A stretch of DNA of 64,000 bases from Sphingomonadales bacterium (GCA_016704425.1 JADJAC010000010.1:179501-243500); one strand, 5' to 3'. Positions 9,223 through 18,785 are shown, counted from the stretch's first letter. Made by a program: numbers and translations. Notes: generated by a model from the sequence alone, not told the origin.

Positions 9223-10596
9223 ATGAGCACACGCACTACTTCCGACAAGGTCGACCCCATCATCGAGACACGCGCCGACATGATCGGAGTATTTTCGGGT
9301 GGAGAAAAGCCGCCGGAGCGCTGGCGCATCGGGACCGAGCATGAAAAGTTCGTTTACCGGACCAGCGATCACAGCGCACCCTCCTACGATGCGCCGGATG
9401 GAATTCGTAACCTGCTCATGGCGCTGACCCGCTTCGGGTGGGAACCGGTGATGGAAGGGGACAATGTTATCGCCTTGTCAGGTGCTGACGGCGCCGTCAG
9501 TCTCGAGCCGGCCGGGCAGCTCGAACTGTCGGGCGCGCCACTTGAGAACATCCATCAGACCTGCGCCGAAACGGGACGGCATTTGAAGCAGGTAAAGGAA
9601 GTCGGTGCCGAACTTGGCCTCGGCTTTCTCGGGCTTGGCATGTGGCCGGACAAGACCCGTGAAGAGCTGCCGATCATGCCGAAGGGACGCTATGCCATCA
9701 TGCTGCGCCATATGCCGCGTGTCGGCACGATGGGGCTGGACATGATGCTCCGCACATGCACCATCCAGACGAATCTCGATTATTCTTCTGAAGCGGATAT
9801 GGTGAAAAAGTTCCGGGTCAGCCTGGCACTGCAGCCCTTGGGCACAGCACTTTTTGCCAATTCGCCCTTCACCGAAGGCAAACCGAACGGCTATCTTTCC
9901 TATCGCAGCAATATCTGGACCGATACCGACCCGCACCGCACTGGCATGCTGCCCTTCGTCTTCGAAGATGGCTTCGGTTACGAACGCTATGCAGACTATA
10001 TGCTCGACGTGCCGATGTATTTCGCATTTCGCGATGGAAAATACATCGACGCTGCGGGCCTGAGCTTCCGCGATTTTCTTGACGGCAAATTGTCCGTCCT
10101 GCCGGGCGAAAAGCCGACGGTGGGTGACTGGAACGATCATCTTTCGACCGCATTCCCTGAAGTTCGCCTCAAAAGCTTCCTTGAAATGCGGGGGAGCGAC
10201 GGGGGGCCGTGGAACAGGATCTGCGCCCTGCCGGCACTTTGGGTCGGGCTTCTTTATGACAACAACGCACTCGATGCAGCGTGGGACCTTGTGAAAAACT
10301 GGTCGATCGAGGATCACCAGAACATTCGAGCCGCTGTGCCGCGCGAAGGGCTATGCACCGTCATGCCCGATGGCCTGACCATGCAGGACCTTGGCAAGCA
10401 AGTCCTGGACATTGCCCGAAGTGGTTTGAATGCGCGTGGTCAGGTCAATTCAATGGGCGACAATGAAAGCGGGTTCCTCAACCCGCTCCAGGACATAGTC
10501 GATTCCGGCGTGTCGCCTGCCCATCAGCTGCTCGAGAAATTCAACGGCGAATGGAAGGGCGATCTCGGTCGCGTCTACGACGAACTGAGCTTTTGA
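9223..10596 (+). CDS. gshA: Glutamate-cysteine ligase (plant/alphaproteobacterial type)
   Basis: This 457-residue cytoplasmic ligase joins glutamate and cysteine with ATP, the first and rate-limiting step of glutathione synthesis. The family fingerprint is clear: RIGTEHEKFVYR near the N terminus, SLEPAGQLELSGAP around residue 95, and FLGLGMWPDKTREELPIMPKGRYAIM. This is the GCS2 subtype used by plants and alphaproteobacteria, with full family length. It is transcribed alone, divergent from the DUF11 protein gene. The C terminus converges on petC, with a strong hairpin between them. No glutathione synthetase gene is in the window. Confidence 0.94.
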   Translation: MSTRTTSDKVDPIIETRADMIGVFSGGEKPPERWRIGTEHEKFVYRTSDHSAPSYDAPDGIRNLLMALTRFGWEPVMEGDNVIALSGADGAVSLEPAGQLELSGAPLENIHQTCAETGRHLKQVKEVGAELGLGFLGLGMWPDKTREELPIMPKGRYAIMLRHMPRVGTMGLDMMLRTCTIQTNLDYSSEADMVKKFRVSLALQPLGTALFANSPFTEGKPNGYLSYRSNIWTDTDPHRTGMLPFVFEDGFGYERYADYMLDVPMYFAFRDGKYIDAAGLSFRDFLDGKLSVLPGEKPTVGDWNDHLSTAFPEVRLKSFLEMRGSDGGPWNRICALPALWVGLLYDNNALDAAWDLVKNWSIEDHQNIRAAVPREGLCTVMPDGLTMQDLGKQVLDIARSGLNARGQVNSMGDNESGFLNPLQDIVDSGVSPAHQLLEKFNGEWKGDLGRVYDELSF

Positions 10597-10607
10597 GCTT
10601 GAGGGCA

Positions 10608-10631
10608 CCTCGCCTGCCAAAGCAGGCGAGG
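10608..10631. terminator. Hairpin between convergent gshA and petC
   Basis: A perfect 10-base stem (CCTCGCCTGC with GCAGGCGAGG, four-base loop) lies in the 43-base gap between two convergent stops. No T-run follows on either strand. It may act as a bidirectional terminator or transcript-stabilising stem. Confidence 0.5.
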
Positions 10632-10639
10632 CCGCCGGA

Positions 10640-11461
10640 TCAATGTTCCTTGTTGGCCCAGATGGCCTGATAGCTGCCCCAGCAAAGGCCTGCAAAGATC
10701 AGCAGGAAGATGATCGTCGCAATCCCTGCGCGATGCCGCGCCTCAAGCTTTGGCTCGGCCGTCCAGATCAGGAAAGCAGAGACATCCTTTGCCATCTGGT
10801 CAACCGTGGGCTTCGGCGCCCCTTCCCCATAAGTGATCTGACCATCGTTCACCAGCGGTGGCGCCATAGATAGGTTCAGGTTCGGGAAATACGGGTTGTA
10901 ATGAAGTCCCGGACCGGGCCGCGAATCCTTGGGCAAGTCTGCCGGAGGTTCCTGAAAACCCGTCAGCAGGGAATAGATATAGGCCGCCCCCCCTTCACGT
11001 GCCTTCGCCATCAGCGAAAGATCGGGCGGCACAGCGTTGTTGTTTGCGGCGCGCGCTGCGACGTCGTTGGCGAACGGCGAAGGGAATTTGTCCGAAGCCA
11101 GATTCTTGCGCGTTGCCGCCTCACCCGTATCCGGATTGATCGACGGTTGTTCCTGCGTCCATTCGGTGGCGATCGTCTTAACTTGCCCCGGCGTGTAGCC
11201 GATACCCGTCAAATCCCCAAAAGACACGAGACGCAGGGAATGGCAGGCCGAACACACTTCCTTGTAAACCTGGAAGCCGCGCTGGAGCTGGGCATGGTCG
11301 AATTTGCCCAGCGGTCCGTCGGTTGTGAAGGACACATGCTTGTGTTCCTTGAAGAACTTTTCGGTAACCGCCTCTTCGACCGCTTCACGCGGCATCAATG
11401 CGCCGACGAGAAGCGCCGCCACAAAACCCAGGCCGCCCAGAAAGGCAATAATACGGATCAT
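10640..11461 (-). CDS. petC: Cytochrome c1 of the bc1 complex
   Basis: This 273-residue cytochrome c1 subunit of ubiquinol:cytochrome c reductase passes electrons from the Rieske protein to soluble cytochrome c. An N-terminal membrane/signal helix (IIAFLGGLGFVAALLVGAL), the covalent haem site CSACH (residues ~71-75, VYKEVCSACHSLRLVSF), a methionine-ligand region (NLNLSMAPPL) and the C-terminal anchor (IATIIFLLIFAGLCWGSYQAIW) are all present. It is the last gene of a petA-petB-petC operon, 14 bases after petB. Length and layout fit alphaproteobacterial c1. Confidence 0.95.
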   Translation of the reverse strand: MIRIIAFLGGLGFVAALLVGALMPREAVEEAVTEKFFKEHKHVSFTTDGPLGKFDHAQLQRGFQVYKEVCSACHSLRLVSFGDLTGIGYTPGQVKTIATEWTQEQPSINPDTGEAATRKNLASDKFPSPFANDVAARAANNNAVPPDLSLMAKAREGGAAYIYSLLTGFQEPPADLPKDSRPGPGLHYNPYFPNLNLSMAPPLVNDGQITYGEGAPKPTVDQMAKDVSAFLIWTAEPKLEARHRAGIATIIFLLIFAGLCWGSYQAIWANKEH

Positions 11462-11475
11462 GGTCTATAGCCCCC

Positions 11476-12738
11476 TTAAGCCGCTTTATGCTTTGCCAGA
11501 ACCGCCTCGGTAATCGAGTTCGGCAAAGGCAGCGGACGCTCAATCCGCGAGACGATCGGCAAGATGATCAGGAAATGCGCAAAATAATAGGCCGAAGCGA
11601 TCTGGCCCATCCGCACCCAAGGCTCCGCCGCAGGCTTCATCCCGCAAATGCCGAGGATGACGATGTCGAACATCAGCAACCAGAAAAACCACTTGTAGAG
11701 CGGCCGATAGGTCGTCGACCGCACAGGAGAATTGTCCAGCCACGGTAGGATAAAGAGCAGCAGGATCGACGAGAACATCGCAATCACGCCCCAAAGCTTC
11801 GCAGGCACCCACAGGAAATCGACCGTGAAAGCGCGAAGGATTGCGTAAAACGGCCAGAAATACCATTCCGGAACGATGTGCGCGGGTGTCGAAAGCGGGT
11901 TTGCCGGAACATAGTTGACCGGTTCTGCGAGCATGTTCGGCGCGAAGAACAACAACACCGCGAAAACGATCAGGAAGATTGCCAGCCCAAAGCCATCCTT
12001 CGCCGTATAATAGGGATGGAAGGGAACTGTATCCTGTTCGTCCTTCACTTCGACGCCCGTCGGATTCGACGAACCGGGAATGTGCAACGCCCAGATGTGA
12101 AGGATGATTACTGCCGCGATCACGAACGGAAGCAGGTAGTGCAGCGAAAAGAAGCGGTTCAAGGCAGCATTGTCGGGCGCGAACCCGCCGAGCAGCCACT
12201 GGCGGATCGGCTCACCCACCACCGGAATGGCCGAGAAAAAGCCGGTAATCACCTGCGCGCCCCAGAAGCTCATCTGCCCCCAGGGAAGGACATAGCCCAT
12301 GAACGCGGTTGCCATCATGAGCAGGAAGATCACCACGCCCAAAAGCCAGACCATTTCCCGCGGCGCCTTGTAGGAACCGAAATAAAGCCCGCGAAAAATG
12401 TGGAGATACACAACGATAAAGAACATCGTCGCGCCGTTCGCGTGCGCATAACGCAGGAACCAGCCCGAATTGACGTCACGCATGATGTGCTCGACCGAAT
12501 CGAAGGCGACCGCGCCGTTCGCAGCGTAATGCATCGCCAGGACGATGCCGGTCACGATCTGGATGACGAGCGCCGCACCGGCAAGAACGCCGAAATTCCA
12601 GAAATAGTTGAGGTTACGCGGAACCGGATACCCAGCGCCAATGGCGTTGTAGACAAGACGAGGGAGCGGGAGTTTTTGATCCATCCACTGCATGAAGGGA
12701 TGGGTCGGCTCATAGTGCTTAGCCCAGGGGAAGCTCAT
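11476..12738 (-). CDS. petB: Cytochrome b of the bc1 complex
   Basis: This 420-residue polytopic cytochrome b subunit binds both b haems and carries the quinol oxidation and reduction sites of the bc1 complex in the inner membrane. It shows eight hydrophobic helices and the conserved segments [41 protein letters not shown] and the PEWY motif ([15 protein letters not shown]) at the Qo site. Paired histidines for haem ligation are in helices B and D. It lies between petA (12-base gap) and petC. Length is typical for alphaproteobacteria. Confidence 0.97.
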   Translation of the reverse strand: MSFPWAKHYEPTHPFMQWMDQKLPLPRLVYNAIGAGYPVPRNLNYFWNFGVLAGAALVIQIVTGIVLAMHYAANGAVAFDSVEHIMRDVNSGWFLRYAHANGATMFFIVVYLHIFRGLYFGSYKAPREMVWLLGVVIFLLMMATAFMGYVLPWGQMSFWGAQVITGFFSAIPVVGEPIRQWLLGGFAPDNAALNRFFSLHYLLPFVIAAVIILHIWALHIPGSSNPTGVEVKDEQDTVPFHPYYTAKDGFGLAIFLIVFAVLLFFAPNMLAEPVNYVPANPLSTPAHIVPEWYFWPFYAILRAFTVDFLWVPAKLWGVIAMFSSILLLFILPWLDNSPVRSTTYRPLYKWFFWLLMFDIVILGICGMKPAAEPWVRMGQIASAYYFAHFLIILPIVSRIERPLPLPNSITEAVLAKHKAA

Positions 12739-12750
12739 TTTCTTCTATCC

Positions 12751-13317
12751 TCAACCGATCTGGACGACAGTGTCTGAAGTGAACGCATACTCGGGAACGA
12801 CAAGATTCTTCGGTGCCGGCCCCTTGCGGATGCGAGCAGCCGTATCATAGTGCGAGCCGTGGCAGGGGCAGAAATAGCCACCGAAGTCACCCCGCAGTTC
12901 GCCCGCAGCGGCACCAAGCGGGACACAGCCCAAATGCGTACACACGCCAAGCGTAATCAGCCAGTTTTCCTTGCCCGGCTTGGTCCGCGCTTCCAGCGAC
13001 TCCGGATCGCGCAAACCGCCGACATCCACTTTCTTCGCATCCTCGATCTCGGCCGGGGTCAGGTTGCGAATGAAGATTGGCTGCTTGCGCCAGCTGGTCT
13101 TGATTGCCTGGCCAGGCTGGATTGCCGAGAGATCGACCTCGATCGAGGCGAGCGCTAGCACATCGGCAGACGGATTCATTTGATTGACCAGGGGCAACGC
13201 GACCGCGACCACCCCAACTCCTGCAAAGCTTACCGCCGCGATATTGATGAAATCCCGGCGTCTCACGCCATCTTCCATCCCCGCATTGGCTGATGGATCA
13301 GTTTCGACCACTGCCAT
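12751..13317 (-). CDS. petA: Rieske iron-sulfur subunit of the bc1 complex
   Basis: This 188-residue ubiquinol-cytochrome c reductase Rieske protein heads the petABC operon. The N terminus has a twin-arginine signal-anchor (RRRDFINIAAVSFAGVG), as expected for a folded Fe-S protein exported by Tat and kept in the membrane. The cluster ligands are in CTHLGC and CPCHGSHYD, with the disulfide Cys pair included. An upstream in-frame extension is unlikely because the ATG at 13317 gives the family-type N terminus. The 183-base gap to the divergent trmL should hold the operon promoter. Confidence 0.95.
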   Translation of the reverse strand: MAVVETDPSANAGMEDGVRRRDFINIAAVSFAGVGVVAVALPLVNQMNPSADVLALASIEVDLSAIQPGQAIKTSWRKQPIFIRNLTPAEIEDAKKVDVGGLRDPESLEARTKPGKENWLITLGVCTHLGCVPLGAAAGELRGDFGGYFCPCHGSHYDTAARIRKGPAPKNLVVPEYAFTSDTVVQIG

Positions 13318-13500
13318 GAGATAACCTGCCCTTTTTCAACTCTTCCGACTGCAATTCCATTGGCGCGAACCGATGAGACTGCGAACCCCCGTCGCCCGAG
13401 AATGGGCGATTGGCGTGGCCAATAGCGGCTTGCTCCAAAGTTGCAAACAGCCAATTTGTGCTTCTTGCGCACAATATGGAAACTCACGTATTCGAGAGCC

Positions 13501-13950
13501 ATGCGGATCGCCCTTTATCAGCCCGAAATACCCGGCAACGTTGGCGCCATACTCCGCCTCGCGGCTTGTTTTTCTGCGGCAGTCGACATCATTGAGCCGT
13601 GCGGCTTCGTTTTCTCCGACGCCCGGCTGAAACGTGCAGGGATGGACTATATCTCGCATGTGGAGATTGTCCGTCATCCCGATTGGGACGCATTTTGCAC
13701 GGCATTGAAGGGGCGCCTGATTCTCCTTTCGAGCAAGGCAAGCACCCGCCTGACCGATTTTGAATTCGCCGCGGGGGATTCGTTGCTGATGGGGCAGGAA
13801 AGCGCAGGCGTCCCGGATACCGTTCGAGACAGGTGCGATGCCAGCGTGCGCATTCCGCTCAACCCCGCAGTAAGGTCCTTGAACATTTCGGTTGCGACAG
13901 GCATCGCGCTTTCAGAAGCACTCCGTCAGACAGGAAATCTGCCCGCATGA
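13501..13950 (+). CDS. trmL: tRNA (cytidine(34)-2'-O)-methyltransferase, SPOUT family
   Basis: This 149-residue SPOUT/TrmH-like methyltransferase of the TrmL (YibK) type methylates the ribose of the wobble base of certain tRNA-Leu species using SAM. The N terminus MRIALYQPEIPGNVGAILR, the middle SSKASTRLTDFEF...LLMGQESAGVPD and the C-terminal RIPLNPAVRSLNISVATGIALSEALRQTG form the SAM-binding trefoil knot signature. The ATG at 13501 matches the family start; the frame extends 60 bases further upstream without homology. The stop overlaps the hemF start as ATGA, indicating translational coupling. Confidence 0.92.
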   Translation: MRIALYQPEIPGNVGAILRLAACFSAAVDIIEPCGFVFSDARLKRAGMDYISHVEIVRHPDWDAFCTALKGRLILLSSKASTRLTDFEFAAGDSLLMGQESAGVPDTVRDRCDASVRIPLNPAVRSLNISVATGIALSEALRQTGNLPA

Positions 13951-14789
13951 TCCCGCTCGATGGCCAGCAGGCCGCTGCACGGCAATGGTTCGAGAATTTG
14001 CGCGACCGAATTTGCAGCACTTTCGAATCGATCGAGCGCGAGGCCGGAAGTGAGGCAAGCTTCTCCTTTACGCCTTGGAACCGGGACAATGATCCAGAAG
14101 CGGCGGGCGGCGGCGGCGTCCAGGGCCTCATGAAAGGCCGTGTGTTCGAAAAAGTTGGCGTCAATGTCTCGACAGTGGGCGGCGTGTTCTCGGGCGATTT
14201 CGCAAAAACGATCCATGGCGCTGGCGAAATTCCCGATTTTTTTGCAACCGGGATCAGCCTGGTCGCCCACATGGCGAACCCGCACGTTCCTGCGGTGCAC
14301 ATGAACACCCGGTTCCTGGTTACCCAGAAGCGCTGGTTTGGCGGCGGCGCGGACCTCAATCCTCCGATCCCATACGCCGAGGATACGGCTGATTTCCATG
14401 CCCGGCTGAAACAGGCGTGTGATCCGCACGGGGCCGACTATTACGAGCGTTTCAAGTCATGGGCGGACGACTATTTCTGGATCCCGCATCGCGGGGTCCA
14501 CCGCGGCGTGGGAGGAATTTTCTACGATCACCTTGAAGGCGATTTCGATGCCGATTTCGCATTCACGCGCGCCGTTGGGGAAGCATTTCTCGACATCTTT
14601 CCGGCCATCGTCCGGAGGCGAATGAATTTGCCGTTCACGGACGCCGAACGGGCGACCCAACTCGAATGGCGCGGTCGCTATGCTGAATTCAATCTTGTCT
14701 ATGACAGGGGGACGCTGTTTGGTCTCAAGACCGGCGGCAACATCGATGCAATACTGATGAGCCTGCCGCCACTCGCCGCCTGGAGCTAG
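13947..14789 (+). CDS. hemF: Oxygen-dependent coproporphyrinogen-III oxidase
   Basis: This 280-residue aerobic enzyme converts coproporphyrinogen III to protoporphyrinogen IX in haem synthesis, using O2. Characteristic stretches are GGGGVQGLMKGRVFEKVGVNVSTV, HMANPHVPAVHMNTRFL with substrate-site histidines, and the C-terminal RGTLFGLKTGGNIDAILMSLPP. The start overlaps the trmL stop by four bases (ATGA). An earlier in-frame start would lie inside trmL and is not supported. The stop overlaps that of the convergent membrane protein gene by four bases. Confidence 0.95.
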   Translation: MIPLDGQQAAARQWFENLRDRICSTFESIEREAGSEASFSFTPWNRDNDPEAAGGGGVQGLMKGRVFEKVGVNVSTVGGVFSGDFAKTIHGAGEIPDFFATGISLVAHMANPHVPAVHMNTRFLVTQKRWFGGGADLNPPIPYAEDTADFHARLKQACDPHGADYYERFKSWADDYFWIPHRGVHRGVGGIFYDHLEGDFDADFAFTRAVGEAFLDIFPAIVRRRMNLPFTDAERATQLEWRGRYAEFNLVYDRGTLFGLKTGGNIDAILMSLPPLAAWS

Positions 14790-15511
14790 CGAGGCAGGGT
14801 CTGCTGCCGGTAGAGTGCCGCCCCAACCAGCAGGAGCAGGAGCGCATTCAGCGCGCCAATCGCCGACCGCAGCAATGCAAGGCCTTCGCCGAGAACGTCT
14901 TTGGGAAGGACGAGGTTGAGCAATATCCCGAACACGGCATTCGCTGCCGACGCTACGATGATTGCGACTACCACAATGAGCGCTACAAACCCGGCAATCC
15001 GCCAACCATTGCCAGCCGAGAGATCGAAGGAGCGACCAATCGCCCGAAAGGGGTTGCCGATTCGCTCCGCCATCTGTGCAGGGGCCGCGAGCATCAGCCG
15101 GCCGATCAGGTAAATTCCCGGCACCAGTAGGAGCAACAGGCCCGACACGATCATGAACTGGGTCAACCAGTTGAGAATGATGACACTGGGGAGCAGTCGG
15201 AATCCGCTTTTCAATGCATCGCCGACGGTCAAACGGCGCGAGTCAAGCAAAAGCGACAATATCCCCGCAGAGCCCAGCCAGACTGGCAGGTTGCACAGCA
15301 TCAGCACAACCACGTTCTGCTGATAATATTCCTCCATCTGCCGCAAGCCGTTCCAATCGAAAGACTCAATCCTGGGTGGCGGTGCGAACAGCAATTCGGC
15401 GAAATTCGGGAGCAGAAGGAATGCGCCGGCCAACACGGCCAGGACACTCGCATTGCTCTTCCCGATTGCGACAAGGTCTGCCCAGGCGGCATCGAAGGAA
15501 AGCTTGTACAT
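14786..15511 (-). CDS. Polytopic membrane protein, glycerophosphodiesterase-membrane-domain-like
   Basis: This 241-residue protein has about five or six hydrophobic segments (for example VLAVLAGAFLLLPNFAELLF, FMIVSGLLLLLVPGIYLIGRLML, GFVALIVVVAIIVASAANAVF, LNALLLLLVGAALY). The PGIYLIGRLMLAAPA...ERIGNPFRAIGRSFDLSAGNGWRIAGF pattern resembles membrane domains of YciC/GPDPase_memb-type proteins of unknown function. The ATG at 15511 is preferred; the longer frame starting at 15589 would overlap the start of divergent lipB. It is convergent with hemF. No catalytic domain is visible. Confidence 0.7.
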   Translation of the reverse strand: MYKLSFDAAWADLVAIGKSNASVLAVLAGAFLLLPNFAELLFAPPPRIESFDWNGLRQMEEYYQQNVVVLMLCNLPVWLGSAGILSLLLDSRRLTVGDALKSGFRLLPSVIILNWLTQFMIVSGLLLLLVPGIYLIGRLMLAAPAQMAERIGNPFRAIGRSFDLSAGNGWRIAGFVALIVVVAIIVASAANAVFGILLNLVLPKDVLGEGLALLRSAIGALNALLLLLVGAALYRQQTLPR

Positions 15512-15587
15512 GCCAAACAGATGCCGGTTTCGTGCAAGACTGGCAAGTGCCACTTGATCATCGGTCGCACTGGCCCCACGAGGCGCC

Positions 15588-16235
15588 ATGCACGACTCGA
15601 TGCACCCCGAATGGACCGTGGCAGAGGGACTGACGCCCTGGCCAGAGGCGTTCGCCGCGATGGAAGCGCGCGCTGCTGCGATTCATGACGGCACTGCGTG
15701 CGAACAGATCTGGCTGCTCGAACATCCCCCGCTCTACACCGCCGGAACGAGTGCCGATCCCGCAGAATTGCTCGATCCCCGCTTCCCGGTCTATGCGGCC
15801 GGACGCGGTGGGCGTTACACCTATCACGGGCCGGGACAGCGGGTCGGTTATGTCATGCTCAACCTCGCCAACAGGGGCCGTGATGTCCGGCGTCTGGTGC
15901 ATGCGCTGGAGGGATGGGTAATCGATGCGCTGGCGAACCTCGGCGTTGCGGCCTGGCGCGCGGAAGGTCGGGTCGGGATCTGGACAGACGACAATGGAGC
16001 AGAAGCGAAAATCGGCGCGATCGGGGTGAGGGTGCGTCGCTGGGTCTGCTTTCACGGCTTCAGCATCAATGTTTCACCGGACCTTTCCCATTTCGCGGGA
16101 ATTGTCCCGTGCGGTCTTCCTGAATTCCCGGTGACGAGCCTTGCGCGCCTGGGCATTGATGCCGGGATGGCAGATCTCGACAGCGCATTGCAGCGCAACT
16201 TCGGCCGCTTTCTGACGATCGTGAACGGGGACTGA
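15588..16235 (+). CDS. lipB: Octanoyltransferase (lipoate biosynthesis)
   Basis: This 215-residue LipB transfers octanoyl groups from acyl carrier protein to lipoyl domains of 2-oxoacid dehydrogenases, the first step of lipoate assembly. The motif [20 protein letters not shown], the catalytic lysine in [22 protein letters not shown] and the active-site cysteine in [15 protein letters not shown] are all present. Length is standard. It is divergent from the polytopic membrane protein gene. No lipA is in the window. Confidence 0.94.
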   Translation: MHDSMHPEWTVAEGLTPWPEAFAAMEARAAAIHDGTACEQIWLLEHPPLYTAGTSADPAELLDPRFPVYAAGRGGRYTYHGPGQRVGYVMLNLANRGRDVRRLVHALEGWVIDALANLGVAAWRAEGRVGIWTDDNGAEAKIGAIGVRVRRWVCFHGFSINVSPDLSHFAGIVPCGLPEFPVTSLARLGIDAGMADLDSALQRNFGRFLTIVNGD

Positions 16236-16339
16236 AAAATCTTCTTGAGCGCGGACACAAAAATGTCTAATGTCCACCCCGATTTGGGTATTAAGCGCGC
16301 AAAGCCGTCCAGATCTTTTTCACTTGGGAGCTTATTGAT

Positions 16340-16603
16340 ATGCGTAAGATCGTTACTCTTTCTATGGTTGCTGCTGCTTCTCTCGCCCTCGCTGCTTGCG
16401 GCAAGAGCGAAACCGCTGCTGCCGACAATGCTGCCGTCACCGAAATGAATGCGGCTGACGCGATGGAAGGCACCACCAACGACGCGATGACCAATGTCGA
16501 CGCGGCGACCGGTGCTGACGCCAACATGGCGGCTGATGCCACTGCGGCTGACGCCAATGCTGCTGCTCCTGCTGCTGAAGGTGCAGACGCTGCTGCCAAG
16601 TAA
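16340..16603 (+). CDS. Small alanine-rich lipoprotein
   Basis: This 87-residue protein has a type II signal peptide: MRKIVTLSMVAAASLALAAC with the lipobox LAAC, so it should be lipid-anchored at Cys20. The mature part is low complexity, rich in Ala, Asp, Asn, Thr and Met (AADATAADANAAAP-type repeats), with no catalytic motif. It resembles the abundant small Ala/Asp-rich lipoproteins of sphingomonads, whose role is unknown. It is transcribed alone and ends at a strong intrinsic terminator. Confidence 0.75.
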   Translation: MRKIVTLSMVAAASLALAACGKSETAAADNAAVTEMNAADAMEGTTNDAMTNVDAATGADANMAADATAADANAAAPAAEGADAAAK

Positions 16604-16632
16604 TCGCCGCTAAGGCATTACTCGACGAGACA

Positions 16633-16663
16633 GGGTCGCCCGGAAAATCGGGCGGCCCTTTTT
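16633..16663 (+). terminator. Intrinsic terminator of the lipoprotein gene
   Basis: A 10-base GC stem (GGGTCGCCCG with CGGGCGGCCC, one T-G pair, six-base loop) is followed by TTTTT. It lies 30 bases after the stop of the small lipoprotein. Confidence 0.85.
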
Positions 16664-16708
16664 CGTTTGTCCATTTACCGTTAAGCTTCACCAGCTAAAT
16701 CGGGCACC

Positions 16709-17383
16709 ATGGACAGGATAACAATGCGTTTCAGGCACATGATCGGCGTTGCGACGCTCTCGACACTCTTCATCGTTTCGGCCCCGGCGCAGGCGCAAGG
16801 CTATTGGGTTCCTCCCAATTTCTCGGGCCCACCGGTGAGTGGTTACGAGCCCGGTATGGGTGTTCCTTTGCCCAACGCCACGACGGCCGAGCAAAATGCT
16901 GCGCTCATTTGGAACCTCCGTGCCGGCTTGAATGTGGCGGCACTGCAATGCGCGTTCGAGCCGACTTTGCGGACGATGCAGAACTACAACGCGATCCTCA
17001 ACGATCACAATTCCGAACTGGCATCGTCCTTCAATACGCTGACAGCCTATTTCAAACGGGTGAACAAATCCCCGGCCCTTGGCCAGAAGGCGCTCGATAG
17101 CTACGGGACCAAAACCTATTCGGGCTTTTCGACCGTGCGTGCCCAAGTCGGCTTTTGCTATGCGGCGTCGCGCATCGGACGGATCGGCCTGTTCACCCCC
17201 AAAGGACGGTTCATTACCTTGGCGCAAGAGCATCTGCGCGAGTTACGCAACAGCCTGACACCGCAGGGCGAGCAGCAATTCCGGATCCGCATGCCCGAGC
17301 GTTTTGCGGCAAGGCCCAATTTCGCCCAGGACAGTTGTTGGAAGAAGAACAAATATCTCGCAAAGTGTGGTTTTCAAAGCTGA
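16709..17383 (+). CDS. Exported hypothetical protein
   Basis: This 224-residue protein starts with a signal peptide (MRFRHMIGVATLSTLFIVSAPAQAQ, beginning at the second Met; the first ATG at 16709 adds five residues). The mature part is helical, with four cysteines (LQCAFEP, GFCYAASRIG, DSCWKKN, LAKCGFQS) that could form disulfides in the periplasm. No enzyme motif is recognised. It converges directly on queE with no gap between stops. Function is unknown; gene reality is supported by the signal peptide, length and codon pattern. Confidence 0.7.
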   Translation: MDRITMRFRHMIGVATLSTLFIVSAPAQAQGYWVPPNFSGPPVSGYEPGMGVPLPNATTAEQNAALIWNLRAGLNVAALQCAFEPTLRTMQNYNAILNDHNSELASSFNTLTAYFKRVNKSPALGQKALDSYGTKTYSGFSTVRAQVGFCYAASRIGRIGLFTPKGRFITLAQEHLRELRNSLTPQGEQQFRIRMPERFAARPNFAQDSCWKKNKYLAKCGFQS

Positions 17384-18019
17384 TCAGTCAATACCAAGCA
17401 GCTTGTGTGTTTGCGTTGACAGGCGCCAGTGCGGGTGTTCCATGATGAATGCGATGCAAGCGGCACGATTGGCCTCAAGTTCGGGGCCGTCCATTGGCTG
17501 AACCAGATGATGGGCAAAGTCCCACCTTTCCATGGCTTGCCAGTCGCTGCCGGGTTGCGGCCAGACGAGCTTCAATTCGTCACCTGAACGCTGGACGGTT
17601 TGGCTGCCGGCTTTCGGGCTAATGCAAAGCCAGTCGATGCCCGGAGTCGCTTCGATTGTGCCATTGCTCTCAACGCCGATTTCGAATCCCCGCCTGTGAA
17701 GTGCTTCGACCAGCGAGATATCGAGCTGAAGCATCGGTTCCCCGCCCGTAATGACGACATAGGGACGTCCTCCTTCCACTGCGCCCCAACACGAAATTGC
17801 CGCATCCGACAGGCTGGCGGCATCAACGAACTTGCCGCCACCGGGGCCGTCCGTGCCCACAAAGTCTGTATCGCAAAAGCGACAGATGGCATCCGCGCGA
17901 TCCTGCTCTCGCCCGTTCCAGAGGTTGCATCCCGCAAAACGCAGGAAGACCGCACGTCTGCCCGCCTGCACGCCTTCTCCCTGCAATGTCAGGAAGATTT
18001 CCTTGACCGCATAGGTCAT
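17384..18019 (-). CDS. queE: 7-carboxy-7-deazaguanine synthase (radical SAM)
   Basis: This 211-residue QueE converts 6-carboxy-tetrahydropterin to 7-carboxy-7-deazaguanine on the route to preQ0 and queuosine. The radical-SAM cluster cysteines lie in FAGCNLWNGREQDRADAICRFC, where an insertion between the first and second Cys is typical of this QueE subtype. The N-terminal VKEIFLTLQGEGVQAGR and VVITGGEPMLQ are diagnostic. The ATG at 18019 overlaps the queC stop by four bases, so the longer frame reaching 18094 inside queC is rejected. Second gene of the queC-queE operon. Confidence 0.93.
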   Translation of the reverse strand: MTYAVKEIFLTLQGEGVQAGRRAVFLRFAGCNLWNGREQDRADAICRFCDTDFVGTDGPGGGKFVDAASLSDAAISCWGAVEGGRPYVVITGGEPMLQLDISLVEALHRRGFEIGVESNGTIEATPGIDWLCISPKAGSQTVQRSGDELKLVWPQPGSDWQAMERWDFAHHLVQPMDGPELEANRAACIAFIMEHPHWRLSTQTHKLLGID

Positions 18020-18708
18020 GACAGGGCGGGATCGATCATTCCAGCCTCGGCAAACCCCTTGGCGCGCAGTCGGCATGAATCGCATCGACCACATGGTTGC
18101 CCGGCAGGAGTTGGATCGTAGCAGGACCAGCTCATGGCTGCATCAAGTCCCAGCCGAGCCGCCTCCTTCGCGATCTGCGCCTTTGACATCGCGATGAGCG
18201 GCGTGTGCACCCGGAATGCCTGCCCTTCAACGCCGGCCTTGGTCGCTTCAGTAGCCATTGCTTCGAATGCCGAGATGAAGCCGGGTCGGCAATCGGGGTA
18301 ACCTGAATAGTCGAGCGCATTGACGCCAATCACCAGATCGCGCGCGCCGGCCGCTTCTGCCCAGCCAAGCGCGAGCGACAGAAAGATCGTATTTCGTGCG
18401 GGCACATAGGTCGGCGGAATTGTTCCGTCGAGACCGTCCTTCGGCACAGCGATTGCAGTGTCCGTGAGGGCCGATCCACCAAAGGCCGAAAGATCGACTG
18501 GCAGGACGATATGCCGCTCGGCCCCCAGTGCGCGTGCAACCCGCGCGGCTGCCTCGAGTTCGATACGATGACGCTGATTGTAATCAATCGTGAGCGCAAA
18601 CAAACGATATGCGGCCTCACGCGCAAGGCCGGCGGCAACCATGGAATCGAGCCCGCCCGATACAAGGACAATCGCGGCAGCGCCGGCGGGTGCACGAGGT
18701 ATGGTCAT
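18016..18708 (-). CDS. queC: 7-cyano-7-deazaguanine synthase
   Basis: This 230-residue QueC uses ATP and ammonia to convert 7-carboxy-7-deazaguanine to preQ0. It shows the PP-loop VSGGLDSMVAAG near residue 17, ALTIDYNQRH, and a C-terminal zinc site in SCYDPTPAGQPCGRCDSCRLR. It is the first gene of a two-gene operon with queE, the stop and start overlapping as ATGA. The two products catalyse consecutive steps, which supports both calls. The other queuosine genes (queD, queF) are not in the window. Confidence 0.95.
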   Translation of the reverse strand: MTIPRAPAGAAAIVLVSGGLDSMVAAGLAREAAYRLFALTIDYNQRHRIELEAAARVARALGAERHIVLPVDLSAFGGSALTDTAIAVPKDGLDGTIPPTYVPARNTIFLSLALGWAEAAGARDLVIGVNALDYSGYPDCRPGFISAFEAMATEATKAGVEGQAFRVHTPLIAMSKAQIAKEAARLGLDAAMSWSCYDPTPAGQPCGRCDSCRLRAKGFAEAGMIDPALS

Positions 18709-18753
18709 GGGAACAACGCGCTATCCCCCCGGCGAAGGGGATTCAAGGGGCCG

Positions 18754-18785
18754 AAAAAAACGGGCCGCCTTTTGAAGGGCGGCCC
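18754..18785 (-). terminator. Intrinsic terminator (minus strand)
   Basis: Read on the minus strand, an eight-base stem (GGGCCGCC with GGCGGCCC) is followed by a run of seven T residues. It ends the transcript of the exported gene at 18875-19309, before queC. Confidence 0.8.
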